Both the position numbers and the translations under genes were made by a program. From Diphasiastrum complanatum (lineage: Eukaryota > Streptophyta > Lycopodiopsida > Lycopodiales > Lycopodiaceae): a DNA stretch of 64,000 nucleotides. This document shows, piece after piece, positions 22,658-33,294 of the stretch; positions within the stretch are counted from its first letter, which is position 1; each line of letters opens with the position of its first letter. Location: the NCBI GenBank assembly GCA_029204225.1, contig CM055094.1:28940107-29004106 (forward strand), written 5' to 3'. The notes under the pieces were generated by a model, which saw only the letters and a list, made by a program, of their open reading frames with translations, was not told the DNA's origin and ran no database searches.

Positions 22658-23996
22658 AGCCTCAGTTTGATGAGAAAATTGGAGATGGTAACAGGACTGC
22701 CTACAATAGAAGATCACTTGAAATCAACGTGCGAATCTTGTATATATGGGAAGTAGCATCGAGAGAAGTTCAATAAAGGGGGTGTTGCAAGAGCAAAGAA
22801 CATCCTGGATTTAATCCACACAGATTTATGCGGGCCTATGAGGACCATGTCCTTAGGAAAAGCCTTCTATTTCATGACCTTTATTGATGATATGTCACGT
22901 AAGACGTGGATCTACTTCTTGAAGAAGAAATTAGATGCTTTTGATAACTTCAAGAACTTCAAAAACTTGGTCGAAAATTAGACAGGTAAGAAGATCAGAG
23001 TCCTAAGATCAGGTAGTGGAGGTGAGTATAAGTCTAATGACTTCAATGATCTTTGTGATCAATGTGGGATTAAAAGACAATTTACGCAAGCTCATACTCC
23101 TGCTCTCAATGGTAGCTGAGCGCAAAAATCGTACGATTGTGGAAAGTGCCAGATCTATGCTAGCTGAGATGAAATTACCAAAAGATTTTTGGTCAGAAGC
23201 ATGTTGCACGGTAGTCTATCTTCAAAATAGAAGTCCTACCATTGCCATACCAAAAATTACACTTGAGGAAGCATTCACAAAGAAAAAGCCAAAGGTGAAC
23301 CACTTGCGAATCTTGGGATGTAAGGCCTTTGTACATATTCCTAAGGAAGAAAGACGTAAACTTGATGTAAAAGCTATCAAGTGCATATTCCTAGAATATG
23401 ATGATCGCGTGAAGGGCTATAGATGTTTTGATCCAGTCGAAAACAAAATCCATATAAGCCGAGATGTTATCTTTGATGAATCCAAGATGTATGAAGACGA
23501 AGATGCTGAGAAGATAGACACATCCAGTAGGAAAAATGGTATAGTGAGGATACCACCTGATGATGATCCATTCATTGACCTTCCGAGTGATGAACATGAG
23601 GATACATCTCAAGATACTACTACTCAACCTCATGAAACAGGTTGGAGAGGTAGGGACAAACCTTTTGGTGCAAGAAAGTTTGAAATTGCAGGTGACAAAC
23701 GCAAGGAGAAGGATGTACCGTGGGATACATTTTCACCAGGAAGCCGATCACCTGACAGAAAGCTCCCTAAGTGGTTTGAGAGATTGATGGAGAGCCACGA
23801 TATAGATGACTTTCCAGGATCATCTAACCAGGGAGAGCTACGAAGGTCAACAAGAGAGAAGATACTACCTGAAAGGTATGAAGCAATCAAAGCAAAGAAC
23901 CTTCGACTTATGGTGAAGCGAAGGATGATGACATTTGGATCAAAGCCATGGGAGAGGAGATGGAGTCAATTGCTAAGCATAGCACATGGGAATTAG
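22658..23996 (+). pseudogene. Copia C integrase
   Basis: The integrase core is readable from IHTDLCGPM (about 22817, first catalytic Asp) and FIDDMSRKTW. At about 23007-23027 the second catalytic position reads RSGSGGEYKS where the family has RSDNGGEY, so that Asp is lost. A TAG precedes it near 22979. A frameshift at about 23105-23125 separates it from AERKNRTIVESARSMLAEM, which holds the catalytic Glu. The open ORF 23016-23996 then covers the integrase C-terminal part (LRILGCKAFVHIPKEERRKLD) and the acidic linker ending in RRSTREKILPERYEAIK. Confidence 0.85.
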
Positions 23997-24238
23997 TAGA
24001 ACCACCAGTTGAAAAGAAACCCATTGGTTGCAATTGGGTATATAGAACTAAGTACCATGCAGATGGAAGCATAGCAAAGCACAAAGCAAGATTGGTAATC
24101 AAAGGGTACGCACAAAATAAAGGCATTGACTATGAGAAGACCTTTGCGTCGGTGTGTAAGTGGAATACTCTACGTCTACTTATTGCTTTAGCTTCACATT
24201 TTGGTTGGCCTTTGCATCAGATGGATGTGAAATGGTGA
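23948..24238 (+). pseudogene. Copia C reverse transcriptase, N-terminal part
   Basis: Shifted one frame from the preceding ORF: AMGEEMESIAKHSTWELVEP, then CNWVYRTKYHADGSIAKHKA and the segment containing TFASV, up to HQMDVKW. The usual AFLNGxL motif after DVK is missing at the break near 24236, and a further shift occurs by 24300. Confidence 0.85.
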
Positions 24239-24312
24239 GTTAGAAGAAGAAGTGTTCATGGATCAACCTGAAGGCTTTGTAACGAAAAGGACAGGAAAAT
24301 AAAGTATGTCGC

Positions 24313-25416
24313 TTGAAGAAAGCGCTTTATGGTCTTAAACAAGCACCACGTGCATGGTATAGAAGGATTGATGCCTACTTTCGTTTAAAGGGGATGGTAA
24401 GAACACGTTCTGATCCAAATCTATATGTCTTATGCTTTGATGGTATGGTTGCTTTGATTGCTCTTTATGTTGATGACTTGATTATTACGGGAAATAATCA
24501 AGAGATGATAGACATGATCAAGAAAGACCTCATGGAACAATTTGAGATGACGGATCTCAGCCTGATGCATTACTGCCTTGGAGTAGAAGTGTGGCAAAAA
24601 GGATATGAAGTGGGTTTAACACAGGTGAAATATGTCAAAGAGTTGCTGCACAGGTTTAGGTTGCAGGATTGCAAACCAGTAAACACTCCTATTGAACCAG
24701 GTAAAAAGCTTTCTAAGCTTGATGAATCACAATCATTTGATGCTATGATATATAGACAGTTAGTAGGGAGCTTGATTTACCTTACCACAACTAGACCAGA
24801 TATATGCTATGTTGTTGGCATTGTAAGTCAGTTTATGGCAGCACCTACGAAAACGCATTGGAAAGCAGCTAAACGCATTTTGCGTTATGTGAAAGGCACT
24901 TCAGAGTATGGCTTGATTTACAGGAAGCATGATGATTTACCTGAGTTGTGTGGCTATGTGGATGCGGACTGGGGTGGTGACTATGATGATCGTAGATCCA
25001 CGACAGGATATATATTCCAGTTTTGTGGTAATTGCTTTTCCTGGTCTAGTAAAAAGCAAAGTACAATTGCTCTTTCCACCACAGAAGCAGAGTATAAGGC
25101 AATGTGTAGTGCTGCACAAGAAGCTATATGGTTGAGACAAATCTTGGAAGAAATTGGCATAAGGCAGAAAAATCCCACGACTTTACATAGTGACAGTCAG
25201 AGTGGCATTCAGTTAGCAAAAAATCCAGTGTTCCATGCGAGAACTAAACACATTGAGATTCAATATCACTTCATACGTGAGAGGCTGCTGAGTCGTGAAA
25301 TTCATGTTGTTCAGTGTAGCACAGAAGAACAACTAGCTGATATTTTCACTAAGCCACTTACTGGAGAAAAGTTTGATAAATTTAGATCAAAACTTTCTGT
25401 ATTTAAAGTTTGTTGA
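24313..25416 (+). CDS. Copia C reverse transcriptase C-terminal part and RNase H
   Basis: An intact 367-codon frame. It starts with KKALYGLKQAPRAWYRRID and holds the catalytic YVDDLIITG near residue 53, then LMHYCLGVEVWQ, VNTPIEPG and YRQLVGSLIYLTTTRPDICY. RNase H follows with CGYVDADWGGDYDDRRSTTG, SSKKQSTIALSTTEAEY and the terminal HIEIQYHFIRERL, IFTKPLTGEKFDKFR. The active-site residues of both domains look intact; only the start of the polyprotein is broken. The stop is followed closely by the polypurine tract and 3' LTR. Confidence 0.92.
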   Translation: MKKALYGLKQAPRAWYRRIDAYFRLKGMVRTRSDPNLYVLCFDGMVALIALYVDDLIITGNNQEMIDMIKKDLMEQFEMTDLSLMHYCLGVEVWQKGYEVGLTQVKYVKELLHRFRLQDCKPVNTPIEPGKKLSKLDESQSFDAMIYRQLVGSLIYLTTTRPDICYVVGIVSQFMAAPTKTHWKAAKRILRYVKGTSEYGLIYRKHDDLPELCGYVDADWGGDYDDRRSTTGYIFQFCGNCFSWSSKKQSTIALSTTEAEYKAMCSAAQEAIWLRQILEEIGIRQKNPTTLHSDSQSGIQLAKNPVFHARTKHIEIQYHFIRERLLSREIHVVQCSTEEQLADIFTKPLTGEKFDKFRSKLSVFKVC

Positions 25417-25469
25417 CTTTAAAGCTATGTATATGACTGTATAAAAAGTGACTATACTTTAAGGGAGAG

Positions 25470-25745
25470 AGTTGGAATTAAAGTTATAATCACTGTGTTA
25501 CTGTACTGTGGGTCCTATCAGTGGATAAGGATCAGTTGGCCTCGCTACGAGGCAAGTCGACGGGACACGCGTCCCGCCAACGGCAACTTGGGTCATGCAT
25601 GGGTTGCCTGAGTGAACAATTATATGTACAGTGTAATTTCATTTTGAGAAATATAGTTGCTATGTGAGCTTACTGAGGAGAGTGATTTTCTATCTGTGTT
25701 ACTGTGTAGCATGACCTGTGTTCCTGTGCAAAGCAAATTCTAAGT
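25470..25745 (+). repeat. 3' LTR of Copia C
   Basis: Begins AGTTGGAATT after AAGGGAGAG and ends AATTCTAAGT. It carries a 6-base insertion (TGACCT region, about 25710) relative to the 5' LTR. Confidence 0.9.
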
Positions 25746-25750
25746 GAAAC

Positions 25751-25938
25751 TCGCCCATCTTCCTATTGAAAATTCAGTTTCTTGAGTCCGCTTCTCTTCC
25801 TCTCTCTTATGTTCTTCGCTATGGCTTGGGGGCTAGGTCCAGGAGGAAACCCCCGGAGGGATCTAGGTTTAGATGGGTGGTTTTGCTCCACAGGTGTCCT
25901 TTTGGATCTAGTCAGATCTTCATTTGGTGATCTTTACA
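25751..25938 (+). repeat. 3' LTR of element B, second part
   Basis: Resumes at TCGCCCATC after the right GAAAC (25746-25750) and runs to CTTTACA at 25938. It carries an extra GGAAACCCCC-type 11-base segment relative to the 5' LTR and lacks a short TTGTTTTGCAATA stretch. Confidence 0.88.
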
Positions 25939-25943
25939 CAATA

Positions 25944-26290
25944 TATGCCGGATGATCAAGAAAACAACAAACAAGTTGCTAAAAGTTGGATGCAGAGAAG
26001 GCAATCTCTACCAAGCCAAGATAATCAGCAATCCTGATAACATACTGAATACATCAGAAAATGAAAAAATCAACTATGGCACAGAAGAATGTATCATCTG
26101 AACATGAGGAGCCTCTATGACATGAGCAAGAAAGATATAGTCATAGGTTTGAAGATGCCCAAACCCGACACTGAATTCTGTGAAGCCTGTAAAAAAGGCA
26201 AACATCATCAAAATCCATTCATACACGAGGGATGAAGAGCAAAAGAAGTTCTTGAGCTCGTCCATTCAGATGTTTGTGGACCGATGAAAG
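25944..26290 (+). pseudogene. Copia A pre-integrase region (continuation after element B)
   Basis: Continues the frame interrupted at 12970: VGCREGNLYQAK, then after a broken stretch GLKMPKPDTEFCEACKKGKH, the C-x2-C part of the integrase zinc-binding motif. In-frame stops are present. Confidence 0.75.
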
Positions 26291-27174
26291 TGGATTTACT
26301 CTCAAGATTGAGGTATTTTCTAACATTCATTGATGATTACAGCCAAATGACAACGATCTACTACCTGAAATTTTTTTTTGAAGTGTTTGACTCTTTCAAG
26401 AAGTTCGTGGCATTTGTAAAGAGACACACCTCAAAGAAGATTCAGATCATCGGGTCTGATAATGGAGGTGAGTACAAGAGCACATAATTTTCTAGATTCT
26501 GCCAAGAACAAGGGATAGAGCATCAATTCACTCCTGTGTACACACCCGAATATAATGGTGTCGTAGAAAGAAAAAACATGATGCTAGTCGCCACATGCAT
26601 GATGGCACAGGCTCGATTGCCAAGTCAATTTTAGGTTGAGGCAATAGCTGCAGCAGTGCACCTGCAGAACAGATCAACAACGACAGCCCTGAAAAACAAG
26701 ACGTCGTATGAAATGTGGACAGGTAGAAAGCCTGATTTGTCATACGTGCATGTATTCGGATGTGTAGCATACAAGCACATTTTTAAGGAACAAAGAAGCA
26801 AGCTTGATGGAAAATCGGAACAGACGATCATGGTTAGATATTTGAATGGATTACAAGTGTATAGACTCTACAATCCAACCATGAAGAAAGTCGTGTCTAG
26901 TAGAGATGTGAAGTTTGATGAGTCCACATTCTCTGGATTGAAGGATGAAAAAGGCCATGAGATCTTCACACTACTGTTGATTCAAGAGGGAAATCGAGAA
27001 CAAACATCAAATCAAAATATTGAGCCTCAAACTCTAGAGCAGCAGGAAGCCGAAGATCAACCCAACGAAGAAGAAACATTCAAACAACGACGAATCGAAT
27101 TCAAAAGGTTGACAAGACAAAGAAGACCTCCAGATCGATACATTGACAATATTCAGTGGAGCGAAGACACATAG
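26236..27174 (+). pseudogene. Copia A integrase
   Basis: All three catalytic positions can be read: Asp in LVHSDVCGPM, Asp in GSDNGGEYKS and Glu in NGVVERKN. The frame has a TAA near 26486 and a TAG near 26634. The C-terminal part is open at 26656-27174 (HVFGCVAYKHIFKEQRSKLD, VSSRDVKFDES) and ends in the Glu-rich linker with RRPPDRYIDN. Confidence 0.82.
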
Positions 27175-27258
27175 TTTGAGTACTACAGCTTCACTGAAGA
27201 GCCAGCTACATATCAAGGACCTATCCAAAGTCCAGAGGGAGAATTCTAGAAGCAAGCA

Positions 27259-28235
27259 ATGCCAGAGAAAATCAGATCAATGAGGCAAAATGAAGCATGG
27301 ACACTAGAGCCACTGCCCGAAAATAAAAAGATCACCGACTGCAAATGGGTCTACAAAAGGAAAATCAAATCACATGGCATTGTCGGACACTGCAAGGCAA
27401 GGCTTGTCGCAAAGGGCTACACACAAAGGTACGACATCGACTATTTTGACACCTATTCACCAATGGCAAAAATGACAAGCATTCGACTGCTCCTTGCATA
27501 TGCTACACAATACAATCTAGAAATTCACCAGATTGATGTAAAGACAACCTTTCTCACAGAGATCTACAAGAATAAATTTTCATGAAGCAGCCTGAAGGAT
27601 TCGAAGACCCTAACAATCGACAATATGTATGTCGATTGCAGAGATGCATTTATGGTCTGAAACATGCATCACAAGATTTAAACAAGAAGCTTGACAGTCT
27701 TCTGAAGTCTCTAGATGTCTCTCCTACACAACCAGATTGTAATGTCTACATAAAGAAAGTAGGAAGAGATTTTGTGATTCTGACTATTTTTGTGGATGAC
27801 TCCCTAATGATAGGAAATTCCTTGATGCTGATCAAGGAAACAAAGAGTCAGATTTTCCAAAATTATGAAATCACAGATTTGGGAAAAGCAACAAAATGCC
27901 TTGGGCTGGAAATCAGAAGAGATCAAACAAGAATAGAAATGCATATGAGCCAGTCAGAATATGCTCAAAAAGTGCTGAAGCAGTACCGAATGATGGACTG
28001 CAAAGAAAAAGCCACACCAATGATAGCTGGAGCCAGAATAACGAAGCATGATTGTCTGAATGCATATGAGGAGAGACAGAAGATGGAAGGTATACCCTAC
28101 CAAAACCTAATCGGTAGTCTGATGTACCTCACAGTCTGTACCAGACCCGATTTGGTTTTCTCAGTCTATGCCTTTAGCCAATTCTCTTCAAATACTGGCA
28201 TGGCGCATTGGCGAATGGCCAAACGAATCCTGTAA
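27259..28235 (+). pseudogene. Copia A reverse transcriptase
   Basis: Two ORFs, 27259-27585 and 27582-28235, overlap with a one-base shift. The first starts MRQNEAWTLEPLPENKKI and includes CKARLVAKGYTQ and HQIDVKTTFL. The second carries YGLKHASQDLNKK, the catalytic FVDDSLMIG, and NLIGSLMYLTVCTRPDLVF. It ends in TAA at 28235, beyond which RNase H continues. Confidence 0.85.
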
Positions 28236-28740
28236 TATCTGAAGGGCATCCAAAATATGGGATTGACCTATAAAGCAAACAAATAAGACAAACGATTCGA
28301 GCTGCACCACTACAATGATGCAAGCTGGGCAAGTTGCAAAGATGGCAGCAAGTCCGTGACAAGAGGATGTTCGATTGCGTGCGAAGCATCAATCAGCTGG
28401 ACCTGCAAGAAGCAAACCTTGGTAGCTCAATCCTCATGTGAAGCTGAATATGTCGCAGCTTCAAAGATGGCAAACAAGGTAGTATGGTTGCAGATGATGT
28501 TGGAGGCAATTGACATACCACAAGGAGAACCATGCACGATGATGATGGATTCTCAAAGTGCCATATATCTGTCCCATGGTCCTGTTTTCCATTCAAAGAC
28601 AAAACATATACCTCTGAAGTACCATTACATTCGAGACTTGATCTCAAAAGGAGAGCTCAAGGTCTAGTACATAAGATCTGAAGACATGGTTGCAGATGAA
28701 TTGCACCTATAAGTCTTGTCCAATGACTCAAGTCCAATAT
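28236..28740 (+). pseudogene. Copia A RNase H
   Basis: The frame 28356-28667 encodes SISWTCKKQTLVAQSSCEAEY, DSQSAIYLSHGPVFHSKTKH and IPLKYHYIRDL, the second half of Copia RNase H. It ends at TAG; the following MVADEL is a decayed form of the terminal motif. No polypurine tract or LTR follows in direct orientation. Confidence 0.82.
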
Positions 28741-28967
28741 GAGATAGTTGTCCCTTGATGATCATCCCATGTCATCTTATAGTGTTGTCCCCCTATCAAG
28801 TATCCACTGCCATCCACGATTTCAAAGATCTGAGCATCTACCCTATAGTGTCCCACCTGTATTCTCCCAAGCTACTGCCCCTTCCGTGAGCTGCATTCCG
28901 GGATCCTATCCCTAGACGCATAGCCACCCACGAATCCTAGTGTTTCCCCCTTACCCGCAAAGGTCGC
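28741..28967. other. C-rich spacer, nothing recognised
   Basis: Relatively C-rich (several CCCC runs) compared with its surroundings, with no ORF of note. It lies between the end of Copia A and an inverted LTR fragment, where a 3' LTR of A would be expected. Confidence 0.3.
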
Positions 28968-29326
28968 GAAACTGTCGCGAACTGATTCTTTTCGCGAATC
29001 CTATTCTGTTTGCATTCGTTTGATTTTTTTTTTCGAAAGCTCTTCAGGATCCTAAGCAAGTGACTACAGATCACTAAACATAAGGGATTAAGCAATTAAG
29101 ACGACGAAAAACAGTGAGATGGAGAAGAGAGCAATTGTATTATCAGATTTTGAGTTCTGAGTGAGATAATCAGTGTCTCGCTTGTTGGCGGCTTGACTCT
29201 CAACTCAAATCGATGTGTTCTGCTCGTTGGCAGACTTTCATGCACAACTAATTTTTGTCTCTCTATCTTCTTCTTCGAATCTGTTCGTGTTGATCCAGAA
29301 TGTATATTTATTTCCACAGTGTGGGG
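28968..29326 (-). repeat. inverted LTR fragment related to Copia A
   Basis: The minus strand runs from a TATA-like segment (AAATAAATATACATTC, about 29315-29300) to GACAGTTTCGCGAC (28968) and matches 11788-12142 along nearly its whole length. The match stops exactly at the TATA side, beyond which the two copies are unrelated. No primer-binding site follows on the minus strand, so the copy is truncated there. Confidence 0.8.
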
Positions 29327-30418
29327 TGGTACATATCCTGAGGGCATGGAGTGCATTATGGGGTGATGTGGATCTAGCATGCCCATGGTTGTGAGCCGAC
29401 ATGGATGGAGATGGTTGCTCAGGGAGTGACAATCAATACTTTGGCGAGTAATCTAGGTGAGCTGCATGGTTATATGCATAGTTGTCTCTAGGTTGGTGTC
29501 ACATGTTGTTGGTGAGATAGGCTCCTTGGTGGGAGGCCTATAGACTGGTCAAATTAGAGTTGGCAACGTCAAGCATGGAAGTTGAGTCTACATGGAATGT
29601 AGGACAGGCAGATCATCATCAATATCTCTGAGAGATGGGCGAGCTACTCAGGTATAGCCTATGGTGAGGTTTGCATACATTCATTCATTGAGTCCTTGAT
29701 AGAATATTGTGCTTGGAGCATGTGGAATGGAAGAGAATTAGCTTTAAGGACCTATTGGATAGATGGATATGCTTGGACGTGAGGGCATCTTAGTGACATG
29801 TGCTGGCCATGGTTGAGGACCTGATTTGGTGACCAGTGGTATAGCAGCGGATCTATAGGTGATAGGTGTTGGTACGACATGATACCACAATTTGCACAAG
29901 CCTAGTCATGTATTTGACGTATTCGTGTTGGTTTGCATGAATGTGTGCTTGCATGTTACCTTGTCACATGAGTCTAGATCTGAGTCAGAGTTTTTTGTGC
30001 TTATGCATTTGCTACGTTAAACAAAATAGTCATTTTATGCTCATTGGCTTGTCATTATGTCTACTAGTTGTCTATTAGGTGAGGGTACAATCTTATGGTG
30101 GTAGTAAGATTTCCTTAGGTTGAGCCTTAGTCGCTCATTTATGTCAGATTTACAGGTTTGTGCTTGTAAGTGCCTGATAGGATGTCCTCCTAGCTAGATG
30201 GAAGATGTAAGTCTCACGATGGCAGTGGGATATCCTCAGTTTGAGCCTGAGCATTGTGTTGCATGATACTTTGTGGGTCAAACCTGGTGGTTTGTTGGTG
30301 TGCTCGAGTGTGAGTCAAGTACAGTGTAGCATGGATATGCATAACATCCTTTGGATACTCCAGACATTGCTATAAATTAATGTTTTTCACTCTTATCACA
30401 TTTGAGCTTAAGGGAGAG
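29327..30418. other. ORF-less stretch ending in a polypurine tract
   Basis: No gene was recognised. A 42-base phrase (about 30089-30130) recurs imperfectly at 30208-30251. The end, CTTAAGGGAGAGAG (30408-30421), matches the polypurine tract of Copia C, so this may be the interior of a related, coding-poor element. Confidence 0.4.
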
Positions 30419-30862
30419 AGTTAGGAATCGGTTTTGATCTGACTCATTAGCTTCAAATGTGATATTGTAATAAATGTACAGTTAGTCAGTTTACTGTTTT
30501 CAATAGTGATCAAGACGTTATTGTTATATCACTCAAGCACTTGTCCCGTAGCCGGCTACTTGGGTTAGCCGAGTAGCCACACATAGAAAATTAGCCTGTA
30601 CAATGTTACTTCCAGTACTTGCTATACTCAGGGGCATGTCTTGAGTTTGTCGGTCGAATTTGGCCATGTTGGGCCCATTGGCAAGTGGTAGGCCAATTTT
30701 AGGACACCTGTCCTTTCATGCAGTTGGTGTGTTTCCTATATGTGAAGTTTTCTTTGTAATACATTTAACTTTTGTTGTGCCATCTTTGAGAGTTGTGAGG
30801 AGTGGCTATGGTGATTGATTGATGTGATATGCATACTGCACTAGATTCTATCAGAATTTTAA
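30419..30862 (+). repeat. probable LTR of a Copia-C-like family
   Basis: Begins AGTTAGGAAT after a polypurine tract almost identical to that of Copia C, and ends near AGAATTTTAACT, giving imperfect terminal inverted repeats. No primer-binding site follows, so it would be a 3' LTR. The partner LTR is not in this window. Confidence 0.5.
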
Positions 30863-31959
30863 CTCCAAACCCCATTCTAGATTATATATGATCAAGAGGC
30901 TGTAATGTCAATCAAATTCAGAATTCATAGTCTCATATTAGCAGTAGAGCATAGACTAGAGGATGACAAATAATTGAAAAAGTGACTTGGAGATCTCACA
31001 CGAGTTCATGAAATGAGATTGTTCTTGTCCGTACAAGCAATGATGGCAAAAAAGAATAGGAGGAAGACATGGCATGGCCACCACCTATGAAATACATATC
31101 TAGGAGGAGGAGAATTTTGCTTGCTATATAATGCTAAAACTCGTAAGGGCCAAGTAAATTTCAGAGGAAAATGCTCATAATGCATTTTTTCTATGTTGTG
31201 GAAAAATTGGTCTTGTTGAGTATTTTCTTGGTATTATCAAAGAAGCTAATTTTTTTTTTGCTCTAGAGTCAACTTTAATGTTCTTTTATGTGATGGTTTT
31301 CCAATTTTCAATGATACAAGATAAAATAGTCCTCTTTCTCCTCAAATTTTTTTCGCCATTTTCACGAAGCACTTATCTCTTTCTAATTGAAGGCTACTAT
31401 TAAAAGAGACTTATCTAATGTGGCTGCTCTCGAAGGACCTCTTTCCATCAACTTTTTAATGATTACATCACTAACCACTCTTTCACACAACATCATTTGT
31501 AACTAGCATGCTAGGTATTAAAGATCATTAATTGCTCGTCTTCAATTGTCGACAAATTATATATAGACCCCAATAGCCTAGGAATGTTTTCTCAAGACCC
31601 CTAATCCTTTAATAAACTCAAATTCAGCTACTATTTATATTTTTCTTCATGCATATTGTCCAAATTGGAGTTCTTGGGTCTTCACAAAGTTATTAATAAT
31701 ATTTCTGGCCTAGAATGGAATGTTGAGGCATACTCAATAAACTCATACACTAGAGTGCTGATTATCCACGTTAAGGATTATTTGAAATCCTCTGTACCAA
31801 ACATGCACATAGCATTTTTCCTCCCTTGAACTACTTATGTCCTCATAAGTGGAGCTTAGGAAAATTATTTGTTATGCTTACATTTTCTATGAATCATCAT
31901 TCGTGTTTCGTCGAATCAAGCACTCAAAGACAAATTGATTTCTCAAATGTTTATATTTG
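30863..31959. other. AT-rich stretch, nothing recognised
   Basis: No ORF above 60 codons and no repeat boundary visible. The last part may belong to the 3' end of the minus-strand Gypsy that follows. Confidence 0.3.
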
Positions 31960-33294
31960 GTTATGAGTATTTTTTATGATTCCAAAGATACACTAAGTGA
32001 TAGATTTTTCAAATGGATAAAATCTTCATCAAGTCCAACTATATTACCTTCATGTAAACTCAATTTCAACCAGCTTACTAGATGAGCAGTAGACTTATCT
32101 TGAAAATCAAATTCATAAGCTAAAGATCCAATTTTCTTTATAATCTGAAATGATTAAGATTATATGGTAGAAAACTTATAATACTTTTTAGTATGCATAT
32201 ACCTAGAATCTTTTGAAATTCCAACATATACCTAGCCATCAACTTTAAAACCTCAGGAGGATCTCTTAAAATTAACATAGTGCTTAGCTCGATCCTAAGC
32301 ACCGCAGATACTTTCACGTGCTAATTGCAATATTTTTTGAATATCACGTAGGAAATCAACACCTTTGTGGATCTTAATTAATTTAGTCTCCTCATTAACC
32401 AAAGATCTAGGTTGAAAATCGTTACATAAGCATAAACATATAGTAGAATGTTTTCCGCTATTATAAGAAAACTTAATTAAAGGACTATAATCCTTCCAGT
32501 GAAACCGTTTATGAGATACATATGTTTTCAACATATCCTCCATACTCTGATTACTTCTTTCAATTTGTCCATGTAATTTAGAATGATCAATAAAACCAAA
32601 ATTAAGAGATGTTTCAAGTTTATGAAAATACTGTTGACTAGAAGTAACCCGCAAACATAGGATCTCTATCACTAACAATATCACTTGACAATCCATACAA
32701 CATGAACAATCTTTCTATAGATATATGGGTAAATCTAAAGGTTTTGTAGTTGTCTTACATGGTATGAAAATAGCTAACTTAGTTAACCTATCCTTTGATA
32801 TCCAAATAGAATCATTTTGTTGTTGGGTTTTCAAAAGTCCAACTACGAAATCGATAGATATGGTTTTCCATCTCTTTAGAGGCATATCTATGGGATGTAA
32901 TAACTGTCCAACCTTTAAGCTTTCTGCTTTGGCTTGTTGACATGGCTTACACTTAGCCATATAAGACTCAACATATGGCTTGAATTTTGGCCAATAAAAC
33001 TCTCTTTTGATCAAGTCTAAAATACTGTTGTGTATACTTAGACGACATGCACATGGTGCGTCATTATGTTCAAAAATAAATTTTTTCTTTATTTCATCAT
33101 CCCTTAGTACTAATTTTTTTTTCATTATGAAATAGTAATCCATTTTGAATAGAAAACCGTTCTACAATCTTCTTATACGTCTTAGTTAACCGAGATCCGT
33201 GTGAATCAATCTCAGTTCCATTATCATTCATTTGGGTTTGTACCAGCTTCCATATTTGACCAAGATGAAAATCATTTTCATATTTTTCTCTCAA
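31960..33294 (-). pseudogene. decayed Ty3/Gypsy integrase
   Basis: On the minus strand, 33294-32715 gives the integrase zinc-binding region (HNDAP..., then FYWPKFKPYVESYMAKCKPC with C-x2-C) and the core start ISIDFVVGLLK. The segment 32696-32295 carries IERSNQSMEDMLKTYV, the equivalent of the catalytic Glu motif (usually GQTERVNQ). Broken frames down to about 31960 give KKIGSLAYEFDF and a LSWLKLSLHEGN-like phrase, the GPY/F region near the end of Gypsy integrase. The second catalytic Asp is not readable. No reverse transcriptase or LTR was found attached. Confidence 0.75.

Larger units (their letters stand above)
19735..25745 (+). mobile_element. Copia C, nearly complete 6.0-kb retrotransposon
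   Basis: LTRs of 270 bp (19735-20004) and 276 bp (25470-25745) start AGTTRGAATT and end AATTCTAAGT, not the canonical TG...CA. The target duplication GAAAC is perfect on both sides. The primer-binding site TGGTATCAGAGC (20005-20016) and polypurine tract AAGGGAGAG (25461-25469) are intact. Gag, protease, integrase, RT and RNase H lie in Copia order, broken by a few stops and frameshifts. By eye the LTRs differ at about 13 positions plus one 6-base gap, near 5 percent. It is inserted in the 3' LTR of element B, so it arrived after B. Confidence 0.9.
12971..25938 (+). mobile_element. element B, non-autonomous LTR retrotransposon (LARD-like), interrupted by Copia C
   Basis: Direct LTRs of 474 bp (12971-13444) and 473 bp (19450-19734 plus 25751-25938) begin TGTTACG and end CTTTACA. 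The element is flanked by a perfect 5-bp target duplication, CAATA (12966-12970 and 25939-25943). A primer-binding site lies one base after the 5' LTR (13446-13457, TGGTATTAGAGC) and a polypurine tract AAGGGGGAAAGAA directly precedes the 3' LTR. The interior (about 6.0 kb) holds no ORF above about 70 codons. By eye the LTRs differ at roughly 5-6 percent of positions in the first 285 bases. Confidence 0.85.
11232..28740 (+). mobile_element. Copia A, decayed host of a three-level nest
   Basis: A plus-strand Copia whose 5' LTR ends at 12142. It has a primer-binding site, a broken gag/protease segment to 12970 and the rest of pol at 25944-28740. The two halves are separated by element B (12971-25938). 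Removing B and one copy of the CAATA duplication joins the reading frame exactly: ...DGN (gat ggc aat) continues as ICRMIKKTTN. Many stops and frameshifts mark it as the oldest of the three nested elements. No direct-orientation 3' LTR was found after 28740; instead a related LTR lies inverted at 28968-29326. Confidence 0.8.
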
